DNA of 64,000 nucleotides from Anthracocystis setariae (GCA_928724745.1 CAKMXJ010000037.1:1054001-1118000), one strand, 5' to 3'; numbered from the stretch's first letter, positions 42,332 through 53,493 are shown. Notes: generated from the sequence alone by a model not told the origin. Numbers and translations are program-made.

Positions 42332-42540
42332 CTTGTTGTTTGCCATCGAGAAAGAGTTCTACACCATCTCAAGACAGTGTGCGAGGATCACAATGTCATA
42401 CACGCAGTACGATAACATCTTATAGGTTACTACGATAACATCACATTAAGTACTACAAACAATACAGTCTGTGCTACTAACAAGGGTACTCCTGACTACG
42501 AAAATTAATTAAGTACTACGATGACATCCAGCAAAAGGAA

Positions 42541-43551
42541 TAATAGCGGCGCTAGTTGGATTTGTATTGGTTTGTTCTTCGAACTACACATTTTTTTGAT
42601 CCAGCTCTGCAACTGCAGCGTTGCTTGCTAGTTTGCAGTTAGCAGCTACCATATACTGTAGTGGACAGCTGGCAAAATGCTGGATTCCCCTTTTCTTTGT
42701 CCACTCAGGGAGCGGTTTGCTCCCTCAAAACTTCTGTCGGCTAGACCTCCGCACAAGCTTGGAGAAGTGGACAACCGCCTCTTCTTTGCACGCATCCATG
42801 TCTTGACGAGAGGAAGCAACGCAACTTTCAGGCCCTCGAATCCTTTTTGAGTTATGCGTACCATACTAATCAGCATAACAGTACTGTACGAGACGCAGCG
42901 TGGCTGACTCGTCCCATTCAGCTGCCTGAGGCAATGCTCCAACGAAGAAGCGCTGGCGCGCACGGATTCTTCCCTGCCAAGGAAAACGGAGCTTGTTCAG
43001 ACTGGTGAGCCGTCCGAGTCTTTGCTGCTGTGCATCGTCGAGCCAGAAGACCGTACTTTGCTTAAAATTGGTGTGTCGAGACCAACCAGTCATTACCCGG
43101 TGCAGAGCCGTGCATAGGCTCTGCACTGTTTCACTTCCCGCCTTCACAGATGGATCCAGCGCACATCATTCTAACTTAACAAATCTTGATTCAAAAAAGG
43201 AACGACGCTCGGACCCTGCGGCCGCATGCAATCTGCCGTGCCCTCGCATCGCGCTTTCGCTTTTCTGTTTTGCGGTGGTTGTGCAGCAGGTTGGTTCATA
43301 GTGCGGTTGCTGTGTTCATTCATGCCATCGCGCTGTTCGGCTCATCATCCCTCTCAATCGTTCCAACTTGGCACTAAGCTCTCGTTGGTTGGTTTGTCTG
43401 TCCATTGCAAACTGTCGCTTCGCTAACAGAGCTACCATCTGCCAAACCGATCAGCAAATATCTTCTAACCTTTCGACGTTGGCTGGAATTCGGTGCAATC
43501 CTAGCCGTAGGCCTGGCTCAATCCCTTGACTCCCACCTTGCGTCGGCCTTC
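42541..43551. other. Intergenic region upstream of the F-BAR/RhoGAP gene
   Basis: About 1 kb between the MITE and the ATG at 43552. The coding frame is open back to 43405 without ATG. Contains an AGTACTGTACG motif near 42880. No gene recognised; presumed promoter and leader. Confidence 0.5.
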
Positions 43552-46257
43552 ATGGCACCATCAGCTCCCGAATTCCTGCGCAAGCGTACCACTAGCTCCA
43601 CAAGCCTTTCGAGCAGTAGACTTCGCAGCTCGGTCGCCTCCCTAGCCAGTAGAGCATCGCGAGATCGTCTTACGTCTTCTCACGATCGATCATTTTCCGG
43701 CTCCTCGTCTCCCATCACTCCTGGTGGTGCCACCGCTCCCAAATCTCCGTCCTCGATCTTCGCCCGATCCAAGGCTGTTTCCACAGCTGATCTTTTCGGA
43801 GGAGCTCCGCTGCAAACCACAACTAGTCCCGTCGGAAGTGCCGACGCCCATCCTGATTTCGGAAGCTCTTACGAAGGTCCTCCCGTCTTGCACTTGCCGT
43901 CCGGTGCAGAAGAGCCTACCGCGACATCGGCCGACCCAACTTGTTCAAAGGGCGCCACCCACAGCGTCACAGACATGAGCTCTCCTTACGATACGGTCAA
44001 TGCACAAGAGGGTGCGTGGCTTGGAGGAACCACGCATTCCAACTTAGCCGGCCTCAGCCCCAGGGCCCTGACCACCGACTTTGGCACTTCGCCGGGCAAT
44101 CAGTCGGATTTGTCCAATCAAGCTCAGCTGCACCACGATGATGTCCTCTCGGACGTCTCAGCGAGCGGCTACGAGCAACCCTCCCAACACCTCTATTCGG
44201 ATCCCAACAACCTGCCAGATCTAGAGCACATAGATAGTAGGACGGCCAATTTGTATCTCGATGAATCCTCAGCGCTGCCAACACCCACATTGGCTAACCA
44301 AGCATCGTACGAGAACGACTTTCGTGACTACAATGGTGCTTCCAACGCTGTTTCGTCTACCGACATAGCAACGACTGCAAGGTTCAACATCCAAAGCGCA
44401 AACACGCTTCCTGGCATGGTGCAATCGTCTAGCTCCACAGACACCAGCGTCCCGACCATCAGTTCCGCCATCCCTTTTGCTCAGTCGAGCACCATGATCA
44501 CCTCTCCATCCAACATTGCGCCAACCATGGACGACATTGTTCCCACCAGCTTCGATGAGGGCGTCCTGCGCACCCTGTGCGAGATCGACTGCGGCATGCC
44601 GCTCCTCTTTGATCGCATCAAGCAGAGTATGATCTCGGCTCGAGAAGCTTCCACCTTTTTGAGAAAGCGCGCTGTCATCGAGGAAGAGTATGCACGAAGC
44701 ATGTCCAAGCTCGCGCGCACTGCGTTCGAGACCTATTCGTTGAGCGATGGCAAGGCGGGCACGTTTGTCAAGTCGTGGCATTCCATGGTCAAGACGCATG
44801 ATACCATTGCCGACAATCGCCTGCGCTTCGCCGCAAAATTGACCGAAATGAGTGACGAGCTCAACAATTTGGCCAAGGAGATCGACAAATCACGCAAACA
44901 AGCCAAGGATACCGGCGTACGATTAGAGAAGAACTTGCAGGATGCCGAGGCAGGAGTCGAGAAGGCGAGGGGAAGGTTCGATACCGCTGCCGAGGATCTG
45001 GAGAGGCTGTTGCTGCTCAAGTCTGGCGAAAGTGCAAAATCGAGCGAGTTGCAAAGCGGTGGGGCGAGTGGAAGCAGCGGCAAGAGGACGCTGGGTAAAG
45101 CGATCGGAAAGAGCGGTCTGTTGTTCAAGAACAAGAATCCGCAACAGATTCTCAAGCAGGAGGAGGAGATCAGGGCACGCACGAGTAGTGCAAGCGATGC
45201 TTTCCGTCGCGAGGTGCTCACTACGCAGGGAATCAGGCAGGAGTATTTCAACCTGCAGCTGCCCAGGATCTTGCGAACACTGAAGGAGAATGCCGAGGAG
45301 ATCGATAACGGGACGCAGTATCATTTGGCGAGATATGCTTTCTTGTTTGAAAGTACCGTATTGAACGATGGTATGGCGATCAGTCCGGTGGGGTCCGAAG
45401 TGCAGAGCACGGCTGGGCTGAAGGGTGCGGTGGAGTCGATCGACAATCGGGCCGACTTTAAGCAGTACATGACAAATTATCAGGTTGCTCACGGCAGAGA
45501 CTACAAGGGGCCTCGACGCGAGGGGCCCTACGAAGATGGATTCCTCAACGGCCCCGGGACATCCACTGCTGGTGGAGCTGCAGGCAAGACTGGGGTGACG
45601 TCCGTTTCGGAGCGACCGATCTTCGGCGTCGATCTGGCAGAACAAATGACGAGGGACAATGTGGAAGTTCCTCCCATCCTAGAAAAGTGCGCCGCCGCAA
45701 TCGAGGAGATCGGCATCGAAAACATGGGCATCTATCGACTGTCCGGTACCACGTCCAAGGTGCAAAAGCTCAAAGCCAAGTTCGACCAGGATTGGGAAGC
45801 TGTGGATTTGATCAACGACGAAGCCATCCAGGACATCAACATTGTAGCTGGGTGTCTGAAGCTTTGGTTTCGAGAGTTGCCGGAACCGCTTTTGACGCAC
45901 GAACTCTACTCGAGCTTTATCGAGGCGGCCAAGATCGAAAACGATCGGCTGCGACACATCCGTCTCCACGAACGTGTCAACGAACTTCCCGATGCCAACT
46001 ACGCCACTCTGAAATACCTCATGGGTCATCTGGACAAAGTTCGCGCTTGTGAGCATCTCAACCAGATGAGCGCCAGCAACCTAGCCATCGTCTTCGGTCC
46101 CACTCTGCTAAGCCCCCCACCCGTCGGCTACGACGATGCTGGCGGTGCTCAATCCAACGGTGCATCCCAGATTCAAGATATGAGCTTCCAGTGTCGCGCT
46201 GTCGAAACCATCCTGGACAAGTATAGGGAGATCTTTGTCGACGAAGGAGAAGAGTAG
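43552..46257 (+). CDS. F-BAR and RhoGAP domain protein (Rgd1-like)
   Basis: GTPase-activating protein for Rho-type GTPases acting at curved plasma membrane during polar growth and cytokinesis. 901 residues from ATG 43552. Residues 1-330 are Ser/Thr/Pro-rich and disordered. The F-BAR domain (about 335-620) starts at IDCGMPLLFDRIKQSM and has long charged helices (KRAVIEEEYARSMSKLAR, NLQDAEAGVEKARGRFD). The RhoGAP domain (about 690-865) has the arginine finger Arg729 in NMGIYRLSGT, plus CLKLWFRELPEPLLTHELY and NLAIVFGPTLL. All catalytic features are kept. Architecture matches yeast Rgd1. Convergent with the bHLH gene, with 269 bp between them. Confidence 0.92.
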   Translation: MAPSAPEFLRKRTTSSTSLSSSRLRSSVASLASRASRDRLTSSHDRSFSGSSSPITPGGATAPKSPSSIFARSKAVSTADLFGGAPLQTTTSPVGSADAHPDFGSSYEGPPVLHLPSGAEEPTATSADPTCSKGATHSVTDMSSPYDTVNAQEGAWLGGTTHSNLAGLSPRALTTDFGTSPGNQSDLSNQAQLHHDDVLSDVSASGYEQPSQHLYSDPNNLPDLEHIDSRTANLYLDESSALPTPTLANQASYENDFRDYNGASNAVSSTDIATTARFNIQSANTLPGMVQSSSSTDTSVPTISSAIPFAQSSTMITSPSNIAPTMDDIVPTSFDEGVLRTLCEIDCGMPLLFDRIKQSMISAREASTFLRKRAVIEEEYARSMSKLARTAFETYSLSDGKAGTFVKSWHSMVKTHDTIADNRLRFAAKLTEMSDELNNLAKEIDKSRKQAKDTGVRLEKNLQDAEAGVEKARGRFDTAAEDLERLLLLKSGESAKSSELQSGGASGSSGKRTLGKAIGKSGLLFKNKNPQQILKQEEEIRARTSSASDAFRREVLTTQGIRQEYFNLQLPRILRTLKENAEEIDNGTQYHLARYAFLFESTVLNDGMAISPVGSEVQSTAGLKGAVESIDNRADFKQYMTNYQVAHGRDYKGPRREGPYEDGFLNGPGTSTAGGAAGKTGVTSVSERPIFGVDLAEQMTRDNVEVPPILEKCAAAIEEIGIENMGIYRLSGTTSKVQKLKAKFDQDWEAVDLINDEAIQDINIVAGCLKLWFRELPEPLLTHELYSSFIEAAKIENDRLRHIRLHERVNELPDANYATLKYLMGHLDKVRACEHLNQMSASNLAIVFGPTLLSPPPVGYDDAGGAQSNGASQIQDMSFQCRAVETILDKYREIFVDEGEE

Positions 46258-46526
46258 ACACAGCACAGTCTACCATCGTCATGTGTCTTTGTTACCAAAA
46301 TTTGTATGCTCAGCCTACTTGTATCATTTCGCAAGCAATCTTTTGATGCTACACGGTCTCCATTCGCCGAACAGACAGACATCTCAGGGGCCAAGATGGG
46401 AGGAGTGAATCGATGCATGGTTATACAACAGATGATTGGTACAGGCGACGATGATGCTAGACAGGATTCACGGATTGCTGCTGCCTTTTCTTCTTCCCCC
46501 AGCCTTGCGGTTTCGCCAATGTACTT

Positions 46527-47633
46527 TTAGCTTGTGGTGGACAAGGACGCAGCGACGCTACTGGGGTTGAATGTCTGCTCTTCCTTCCTGGGCCTTCTAC
46601 CGCGTCTGACCTTCTTGGCAGAGACATCATTTGTGGGCAAGCCGACCAGATTGCCAAGCGGCGTGTGGTCCATTGTCGATGGCTGAGCCAATGGCATCAT
46701 GGAGAAAGGTTCCCAGGCGTTCCAGTTCTCGGTTCCACTGGCACTTGTGAAACTCGTTTCGCTGTCGGTACTCGTAAAAGTAGGTGAGCTGAATCCTGAG
46801 CCACCAGCACTGGAACGTCGTGAGAGCTGATCCAACGTTCCGGATTCGAAGAGTTTATGCGGCTGGATCGACGATGGGAAGCCGATGGATGGAGCCGAGG
46901 GATCCAAGGGTGAAGGAAGCGTCGAGAGCGATGGCCAGGTCGGGTTCATGAGGGAGTTGGATTTGAATGGCGAGACAGGTTGCGTTTGTGCAAGTTCGGA
47001 GAGGAGCGGAAGAGGCTGGGCTTCGTGGAAGGCGAGTGCGTCTGGTGGCGGTCTGTTGAGCAGCTGACCGACCCAAAGGTTGGATCCAGCCGCTTGGGCT
47101 ACTCCTCCGATGGGGTGAGATGGTTGGATCTGATACGCCATCATCTGGTCGGTCACACCGGGGCTGTCCAGTGGCGGGAAAGTAGCCACAGGACCACCTT
47201 CGCCGCCGACAGCAGATTTGACCCTCAACAGTTGGACCTCGGCAAGGAGCTCTCGCACCCTCCTTTCCTGCTCCTGATGCCTCGCGATACTTGCTTTCAC
47301 GATCTCGCCCTTGGTAGGCCGCTTACCAGAAGCAATAGCTTCCACCAACTCTGGGATGTTGGCGGCGAGTTCCGAGAATTTCTCGTTCATGGCTTCTCGA
47401 CGCTCCTTCTCAATAATGCTGTGCGTCTGCTTGGAGGAAGGCGAGAGCTCGGAACGTTTGCGACGCTTGCTCGTCCGGGCAGCTGGTGCGGTTTGCCCGA
47501 CCACGTTGATGCTAGGCATGTTGAGATTAACGGGAGGCGAGTCGACCGAGAGTTCGGATAGCGCTGATTCACAGCGACCGGCAGCTGGACCGGGGGAACG
47601 ACCCCTCGTGATTTCGGATCTTGCCTTTGACAT
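46527..47633 (-). CDS. Basic helix-loop-helix transcription factor
   Basis: Nuclear dimeric regulator predicted to bind E-box DNA. 368 residues from ATG 47633. The basic region KQTHSIIEKERREAMNEKF has His71, Glu75 and Arg79, the residues that contact CACGTG-type E-boxes. The HLH continues to about residue 130, with a longer loop (VEAIASGKRPTKGE) and a helix-2 extension rich in Glu, Arg and Leu (RRVRELLAEVQLLR) that could form a short zipper. A nuclear-localisation-like SKRRKR precedes it, and the rest is Ser/Pro-rich. The C-terminus has a second basic patch (KKVRRGRRPRK). The frame is open upstream but has no ATG before 47633. I cannot assign an orthologue. Confidence 0.85.
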   Translation of the reverse strand: MSKARSEITRGRSPGPAAGRCESALSELSVDSPPVNLNMPSINVVGQTAPAARTSKRRKRSELSPSSKQTHSIIEKERREAMNEKFSELAANIPELVEAIASGKRPTKGEIVKASIARHQEQERRVRELLAEVQLLRVKSAVGGEGGPVATFPPLDSPGVTDQMMAYQIQPSHPIGGVAQAAGSNLWVGQLLNRPPPDALAFHEAQPLPLLSELAQTQPVSPFKSNSLMNPTWPSLSTLPSPLDPSAPSIGFPSSIQPHKLFESGTLDQLSRRSSAGGSGFSSPTFTSTDSETSFTSASGTENWNAWEPFSMMPLAQPSTMDHTPLGNLVGLPTNDVSAKKVRRGRRPRKEEQTFNPSSVAASLSTTS

Positions 47634-50596
47634 GCTGAGTGAGTGTGCAGGTGAGAGAAGCGGCGGAAACAAGGATGCGAGAGAGATGTGCGATCTCGCG
47701 TGTTTGTATGCGTCGAGGATGGTATACGAATGCAGTAGAGGGTATGCTTTGAAGATGCCGGGTTTTTCGGAAGAAGTGAGGAACAGATGCGGTTGCTTGA
47801 CTGGTTCGCTTGACAGCGGCGGTACGTACACGGAAATGAAGGAGCCTTTGCGTAGTGGAAAAGAGGAGCGGAACGCCTTGTGGAGTGTGCACACGATGAA
47901 GTTGAGGGTCAAGTGATTGGGTGGCTTGCAGGTATATAAGCGAGAGATAGGAGCAACAGCAACAACGAGAAAGCCGAGCGAGCGATGAATGAAAGGGGTG
48001 GGTTTGAGGATGGTGGTGGAAGTGATTGAAACAGGGCCCACGCAAATGAAGTTTGGTGGCAATTGAAGTGGAAGCTCAAGAGCAGAATGCAGAGCGTTAT
48101 GCTTGCGGCGTCGAGGCTGATTACTGCAACAAAAGTGGAAATGGTGACCAGCCGGTGGTTGAAGTCATGGAAGGGAGTGAAGGGAGAGAGGAGGGAGGAA
48201 AAGCAGTATGCCGAGTGGGCTTTATTGGTGTGTTGATCTTTAAGTTTAGCGTGTAGGGGGGAGGGGCCAGCAGGAAAGGGTCAGTGTTAAGAAACCACAG
48301 GTGTCGTAGTCTGGAAGCGGCCGTACCAGCGTACTTTGCCTGGCATGCATGGGGCGTGTAGGCAGCGATACGATGGCAAAGCTGGGGTGGCGTGGACAGG
48401 AAGTCGTGAGGAGACGAAACAATGCGAGGCGGGTGGGTCTCAAGAAGAAAGAGAAGCAGCAGTAGTAGCAGAAGAAGAAGACGACGGGCACAGGTTCTGC
48501 AGGCGGGGCATGAATCACCCTTCTCGTCAATGGCAAACGGCTGAGTGCAAGGACCTCTCCAAGCCTCGGCCAGCTTGGCCGTTTTGCCGAAGCAAGGGCT
48601 CGTGTCAAGTTCGCAGCCTTCGATTCGATTTCTCTTGTCACTGTTCACTTGTCCAAACGGGCGAGCGTAGCAGGATCAAGCTCAGAGATATGCGGAAAAG
48701 AGGCTGCAGCTGATATTCTAAAGTCAGCCCTAAGGCAACCTTTGACGTCTCTGCCCAGTTTGAGAGAGACTTGCGTTTCATACTGACGTCGCTACCTGAA
48801 AGGGACCTAAAGGGGAATCATGAAGGGGGCTAAGGGCTTATCGACGGTCAATCAAGTAGTAGGCAGCAAGACAATCTGTCCTAATACTCCTTCGGACTAA
48901 CCGAAGCATCGTAAATCTTTTCCTTCTTCCTCTCGCTCCCCACATCCTTGTTCGGAATCAATCAACCTGAGGTTTCCTTGGGCTCTATCTAATGCGTCGG
49001 TAGATCCCGCACTGCTGCTGATGGCCACAGCACAGACTTGCAAGTGGCGGACTAGTCACCACGTTAGCTTGCAACTTGGAATCGCAGAGCCACGAAAGCA
49101 AGCCGGAGTTCGTTTATCGGCTCGAAACGGCGTCGTCAGAACAACCAGAAGAAAGTAACACACAGAGTTAAAGATACGGGGACCAATGAAATTTCAAAGC
49201 TGTAGCGTAGCAACGGTAGCTGCATCTGCACAGGGCTCCTGCACGCCTGCACGGATCTGCTCGACGTGCATATAACAAAACGCGAGTTTGTACGTTCTAG
49301 ACATTTCTTCCACCAAATACTGTGCTGTTCTGTCTTGTGCTGCATCAAGGCTGTCACCTTGGACCGACTTTCACCTCGCCGGCCCCTCGTTCGCTTCTGA
49401 AACTAACCATACGCGATCCTTCCCTCTTCCCTCTCCAGGAGGACGCTACAGCGTTAGAGGATGTTCTCGTTGGTGCCACGCCGTTTTAGGCTAGCTACGT
49501 CTACTTCGGTCAGGGTTGAAAATGGTTAGCTTCCTCGTCAGACAGGCGCTTAGGGTTAGCCGAGCCGTATCCCTTTTCTTTTCGCCAGTCGGATCGCTTC
49601 CGAAGCCTTCTGCAATCAGCTTCACAATAGGGATCTCATCAAACATCCTCAGAAGAACACGGTGCTGTTCGGGAAAAATCAAGTTCGGTTCGATCCTGAG
49701 CTCGTCGCTGAGAGTCGTTTCGAACGGATTGGGCGAGCAGATAGGTCGGGCTCCCACCCACAATTCTTTGCCAAAGATGCAGAAACGACGGCAAAGTGGC
49801 CAAACGCTTTAGATTCCGAGGTATCTTGCCCGGTGTCTTCTAAAACTCGCTTGGACCTTGCCAAACCAATCGTATGTGCTGAGCTTGTGGCGGCTCATGG
49901 ATGTGGCGGTACAGGAACAAGGCACAGCATCCGCACCGCCAATCACGCACGATGCCAGCCAGCAAGGAGGTGCAAGTCATCGGGCGCCTTGAACATCCAC
50001 TACCAATTGCCTGAACGAGGTTTTTCGAACCAACGCTTTGAAAGAAGGGGAACCATCAAAGGGGATGACGGTCAAGGGAAAGAGGACCAGCGACTATAAT
50101 CAATTTCAAAGCGCAAGGGGTCGGATTGGCGTGAAGGGGGGTGGGTCCCGTCGTGGTGTAAACGTTTTCTCTTTGGATTTCAAATTCATGCTTGTGTGCA
50201 GTCGATAGCAACCAGGTGCAGGGGCGAATGGGCAGACTTGGCAGGCTACACCAACAACGGTAGCCAGGGTGCCATGAACATGTTTCACTGCATCTGAGAC
50301 CATTTCTCAGCTGACTGCAACTCGCTGCACCCGCATTCGCAACCGCGCCTGTATGTCCAGCAGTGAGTCCTACTAGGAGCGCGGAGGAGTCTCTTCTCAA
50401 TTCCTGTGGAAGAAATCCTAAACCGACATGCTGGATGTGCGGAACGGGAGGAGCGGGGGGACCGAGTTTGGCCCGCGCTCTTAAGCTGTAATTGATGTGG
50501 TCGGTCATCTCGAAACCGAGTTCAACCACGAGGTTGAAGAACCCTTATAGAAGAATGCAGATTTTGTTTGAAACTCCGTCGGCGTCCACTTTTTAT
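47634..50596. other. 3 kb gene-poor region upstream of the bHLH gene
   Basis: Contains the bHLH promoter and leader, then sequence without a convincing gene. A minus-strand frame at 49491-49763 looks partly protein-like (see separate entry). No tRNA, transposon end or tandem repeat was recognised before the TA at 50597. Confidence 0.5.
49491..49763 (-). other. Doubtful open frame, possible decayed gene
   Basis: About 90 codons without ATG, reading for example LSDELRIEPNLIFPEQHRVL and IPIVKLIAEGFGSDP, with protein-like composition. An overlapping frame (49864-49679) supplies another protein-like stretch, as if a frameshift had split one gene. No family recognised. Chance is a real alternative. 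Confidence 0.15.
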
Positions 50597-50598
50597 TA

Positions 50599-50753
50599 TT
50601 CCTTTTTCAGGATGTCTTCGTGAATTAATGTAACATGTTCGGGAAACATCGCTCGATGTCATCGTGATAGCTTGGATCGATCGTGAATTAGTATGATGTC
50701 ATCGTGAGCTATAATTGGATGTTATCGTGAACTAGCGCTGTTGTTATCGGGAC
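50599..50753 (+). repeat. Left terminal inverted repeat of element 1
   Basis: Begins TTCCTTTTTCAGGATGTCTT. Its partner at 52034-52188 has the same length. Confidence 0.9.
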
Positions 50754-50836
50754 GCTCAGGCCTCCACCATCCAATAAGATCAATCTTGTCGTCGCCGCTG
50801 TCTTGTCTGTGTAAATACTGACACCATCTCTTTGCA

Positions 50837-51964
50837 ATGCCGGCCTCCCGAGTCAGAAAGAAGCGTAACAGCGTACCTGATGCTGTCCGAGAATGGATTG
50901 TGGACGACATCCTGCATTGAGGTCACACTAAAGCCGAGGTAGCGAGGCGATACCGGCTGCCGTGGTCGACCGTCGATAGCATCGTCCGAAAGTTCGAGGA
51001 TGAAGGCATAGTTGAAGCAATGAGGAAGAAGGGTGGCGCATTCCGTGGTAAGCGTGTACAAGAACAGCATGTCGACGTGATCAAGAGCTTCGTCTACCTC
51101 CATCCCGGTGCGACGATCGAGGAGATCCAAGCTCATCTGCTTCAACAGACCGGTCTCAGCATCTCCAGTTCAGCTCTTCATGCCGCACTTCGAGAAGAAT
51201 GTCACCTTACGATCAAGAGAGTTGGAATTGAACATGATAAGCATAACTCCGAGGCAGCGATCCAGTCGAGGATGACATGGGTCAATGAACTGAGATCGCA
51301 CGGCATCTCTATCGAGAACTTCATATACCTTGATGAAGCCGGGTTTCATCTGCAACAGACGAGGAGGATCGGCAGGAGCCCAGCAGGAACTCGAGCGGTA
51401 CAGCGGAACAGGCCGTACAACCGTGGTGCGAACCACTCGCTTCTCGTCGCCATCGACAAGAACGGGCTCATCGGTAAGCAGTTCAAGAAGGGAGCATACA
51501 ACGCCGACACATTCCGAGACTTCCTCCGCACAGAAGTCTTTCCAAACATCGAACCAGGCAGGACTATGGTGCTCGACAACGTCCAATTCCATCATAGCAT
51601 CAAGGTCAAGACGGCGATTATCGAGGCTGGACACAACTGGAGGTATCTGCCGGCCTACTCACCATGGTTCAACATCGCCGAGAAGGTGTTTGCCAAGATC
51701 AAACCGTTCGTCAACAGACAGGATCTTCAAGAGGCCGCAGACATCGAGAACTGGATCGACGCTTGTATTGCAACGATTACACCAGACATCGCCGGAGGAT
51801 GGCTGCGAGAGACCATGCGCTGGATGATGGTGGCAGAGCATGGTCATCCGCTCTCAGACGATCACGACGCCGAGACAGCACTTCGGCAGTATGGTCTATG
51901 GACAGATCTATCGGATACAGCTCATCTCGATCCTCATCCGGCCGAATCTTCTCATGTTCAGTAG
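50837..51964 (+). pseudogene. DD34E transposase of element 1, one in-frame stop
   Basis: Transposase of the IS630/Tc1-mariner superfamily. The frame from ATG 50837 is open except for TGA at 50918-50920 (codon 28), in the N-terminal helix-turn-helix region. The position aligns with an Arg in the sister transposase (MCCFRG against ILH-stop-G), so a CGA to TGA transition is likely. After the stop, HTH residues continue (KAEVARRYRLPWSTVDSIVR). The catalytic core is intact: YLDEAGFHLQQ (first D), VLDNVQFHHS (second D) and PWFNIAEKVF (E), with 34 residues between the last two. Without the stop it would have 375 residues. A downstream start (51020 onward) would lack the first HTH. Confidence 0.9.
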
Positions 51965-52033
51965 CTCTTGTTGTGTTCTTGCAATGCGGAAGTTCGATAA
52001 CATTGACATTGAATAGCAAGTCTGTGCGCTTGA

Positions 52034-52188
52034 GTCCCGATAACAACAGCATTAGTTCACGATCACATGTAGCTATAGTTCACGCTAACATCATACTAAT
52101 TCACGATCAGAACAAGCAATCACGATGACAAGTAGCGATGTTTCCCGAACATGTTACATTAATTCACGAAGACATCTTGAAAAAGGAA
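52034..52188 (-). repeat. Right terminal inverted repeat of element 1
   Basis: Reverse complement of 50599-50753, with scattered differences in the inner two thirds. Confidence 0.9.
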
Positions 52189-53229
52189 TATACCACCTAA
52201 AACGTCCCTTTCTCTTATGCACTCTGTGGCGAGCTCGAATCATTATAGTGTACGAGCCTTATCGGTCCCGCACCTGTTTCCATCATCTTTCGGTGAGTCC
52301 CGAGATTGGTCACAGCTTCCCACCAAGTCCGCTTTTCCCCTCAGAGAATGCAATGTCAGATCGCAAAAGTGAGGAGACTCATCGAGTCTGGCGGACAGAG
52401 TCTAGCCCGAGACTGTCGGAACCGCCACCGAGCAATCTCACTCACAATCCAATAGCATCGCAAAACGTCAAAGCCGAAAGATTGGTTTGATGTCCTTTGT
52501 TCTGTATCGCTATGGAATCCTAGACGTGGCTTGCTTGTATCTTGTGACGGAGCAAAGGAGGCGTTCAGCAACCACGGCGAAATCCCTTTGAGTCAGGGAG
52601 ACCCACGTATAGCCTCATTCTGGTCTCTTATTCTTCTCTTTTGTCACAAATTGTGATCTGCTGGATCTCTCCGTATAAGCTTTGCGACCAACAGTGATTG
52701 TCCAGATTCGCTCGGCTCGTTCCATCAATCCGCAAGCGATATGCTCGTCACGGGCCGGAAAAACGAGAGAACTGAACGCGCTGTGCATCCTGCAGGCCGA
52801 GTCGATTGTAAGTCGAGTGAAATCCCAGACAACGGGACGGGCGCGACTATTCTTTTCTTGCTCGAATAACCAATCCCGGCTGCGCAGGCTTCCAGTAAAA
52901 AGCGAGATGGCGGGGGAAGGGGATCGAGCGCCACCATCGCGAAGGGTCCAACCATTGTCGCTCAACGCCCACCCCCCTGACCTGCGTGGCTTTGCGCGAG
53001 ACAAACGCCGGAAATATGCTGTCCCTGTTTTCACGCCGTAGCCATGACATCTGCACTTGCTTGGATTCGGCGAAATGTTGTAAACGAGTGCAATACTGTA
53101 TCTTGCTTGCTCCGCTGGAAGGTCGCCGTCGGATCCAGGTAGCACAAACGTTGGCCAAAATCTGCTGATGTTAGGGCGACTAACTCGACATGTCTGCACA
53201 GCGGGCGCAGTGCCAGAGTAGACAAAATA
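52189..53229. other. About 1 kb spacer between the two transposons
   Basis: Includes both TA duplications. No recognisable gene, repeat or RNA. A 224-codon minus-strand open frame runs into the inverted repeat of element 2 and is not credible. Confidence 0.5.
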
Positions 53230-53392
53230 TTCCTCCGTGCATCCCGTAGCGTGAATCCGAAATACATAGCGTGATGCTTCGATCCTCATAACACGATGCC
53301 ATAACGTGATACCGTGTTCATAGCGTGATCGACCAATGTCATTACGTGATGCCTGCCAATGTCATAACGTGATACTCCTCTCATAGCGTGAT
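53230..53392 (+). repeat. Left terminal inverted repeat of element 2
   Basis: Begins TTCCTCCGTGCATCCCGTAG. Internal iterated CATAACGTGAT and CATAGCGTGAT motifs. Confidence 0.9.
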
Positions 53393-53461
53393 CCCTTGTT
53401 GTCACAATCGAGCGTGACTCAGCAGCTGAGTTTGGTCTGTGCGCGGTCCGGTCGCTACACA

Positions 53462-53493
53462 TCCTCCTCCTCCTCCTCCTCCTCCTCCTCCTC
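53462..53493. repeat. (TCC)n microsatellite within element 2
   Basis: About ten tcc/ctc triplets between the left inverted repeat and the transposase start. Confidence 0.9.

Larger units (their letters stand above)
41953..42540. mobile_element. MITE of the IS630/Tc1-mariner type, carrying a nested solo LTR
   Basis: Flanked by TA on each side (41951-41952 and 42541-42542). It has imperfect terminal inverted repeats of about 132 bp (41953-42084 and 42409-42540), beginning TTCCTTTTTCGGGATGTC on the left and TTCCTTTTGCTGGATGTC on the right end read inward. There is no transposase frame. Without the nested LTR and one copy of the duplicated 25-mer it would be about 367 bp. The termini closely resemble those of the transposon at 50599-52188, so that family probably mobilised it. 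Confidence 0.85.
50599..52188 (+). mobile_element. IS630/Tc1-mariner-type DNA transposon, element 1 (1590 bp)
   Basis: Flanked by TA target duplications (50597-50598 and 52189-52190). Terminal inverted repeats of 155 bp (50599-50753 and 52034-52188): the outer ~55 bp differ at one position, and the inner part is more diverged. Each repeat carries several copies of a GATGTCATCGTGA-like motif. The element encloses one transposase frame (50837-51964) interrupted by a stop codon. It is complete in structure but probably no longer autonomous. Confidence 0.93.

Noticed and set aside
49549..49558. TTAGGGTTAG telomere-like motif
   Set aside because: Only about one and a half repeats, in the middle of a gene-bearing region; no array.
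52350..52450. Short plus-strand peptide resembling a helix-turn-helix (LIESGGQSLARDCR)
   Set aside because: Ends after about 30 codons with no transposase core or inverted repeat around it; likely chance.
52615..53289. 224-codon minus-strand frame between the transposons
   Set aside because: Runs into the inverted repeat of element 2, has no family features, and begins inside the transposon.
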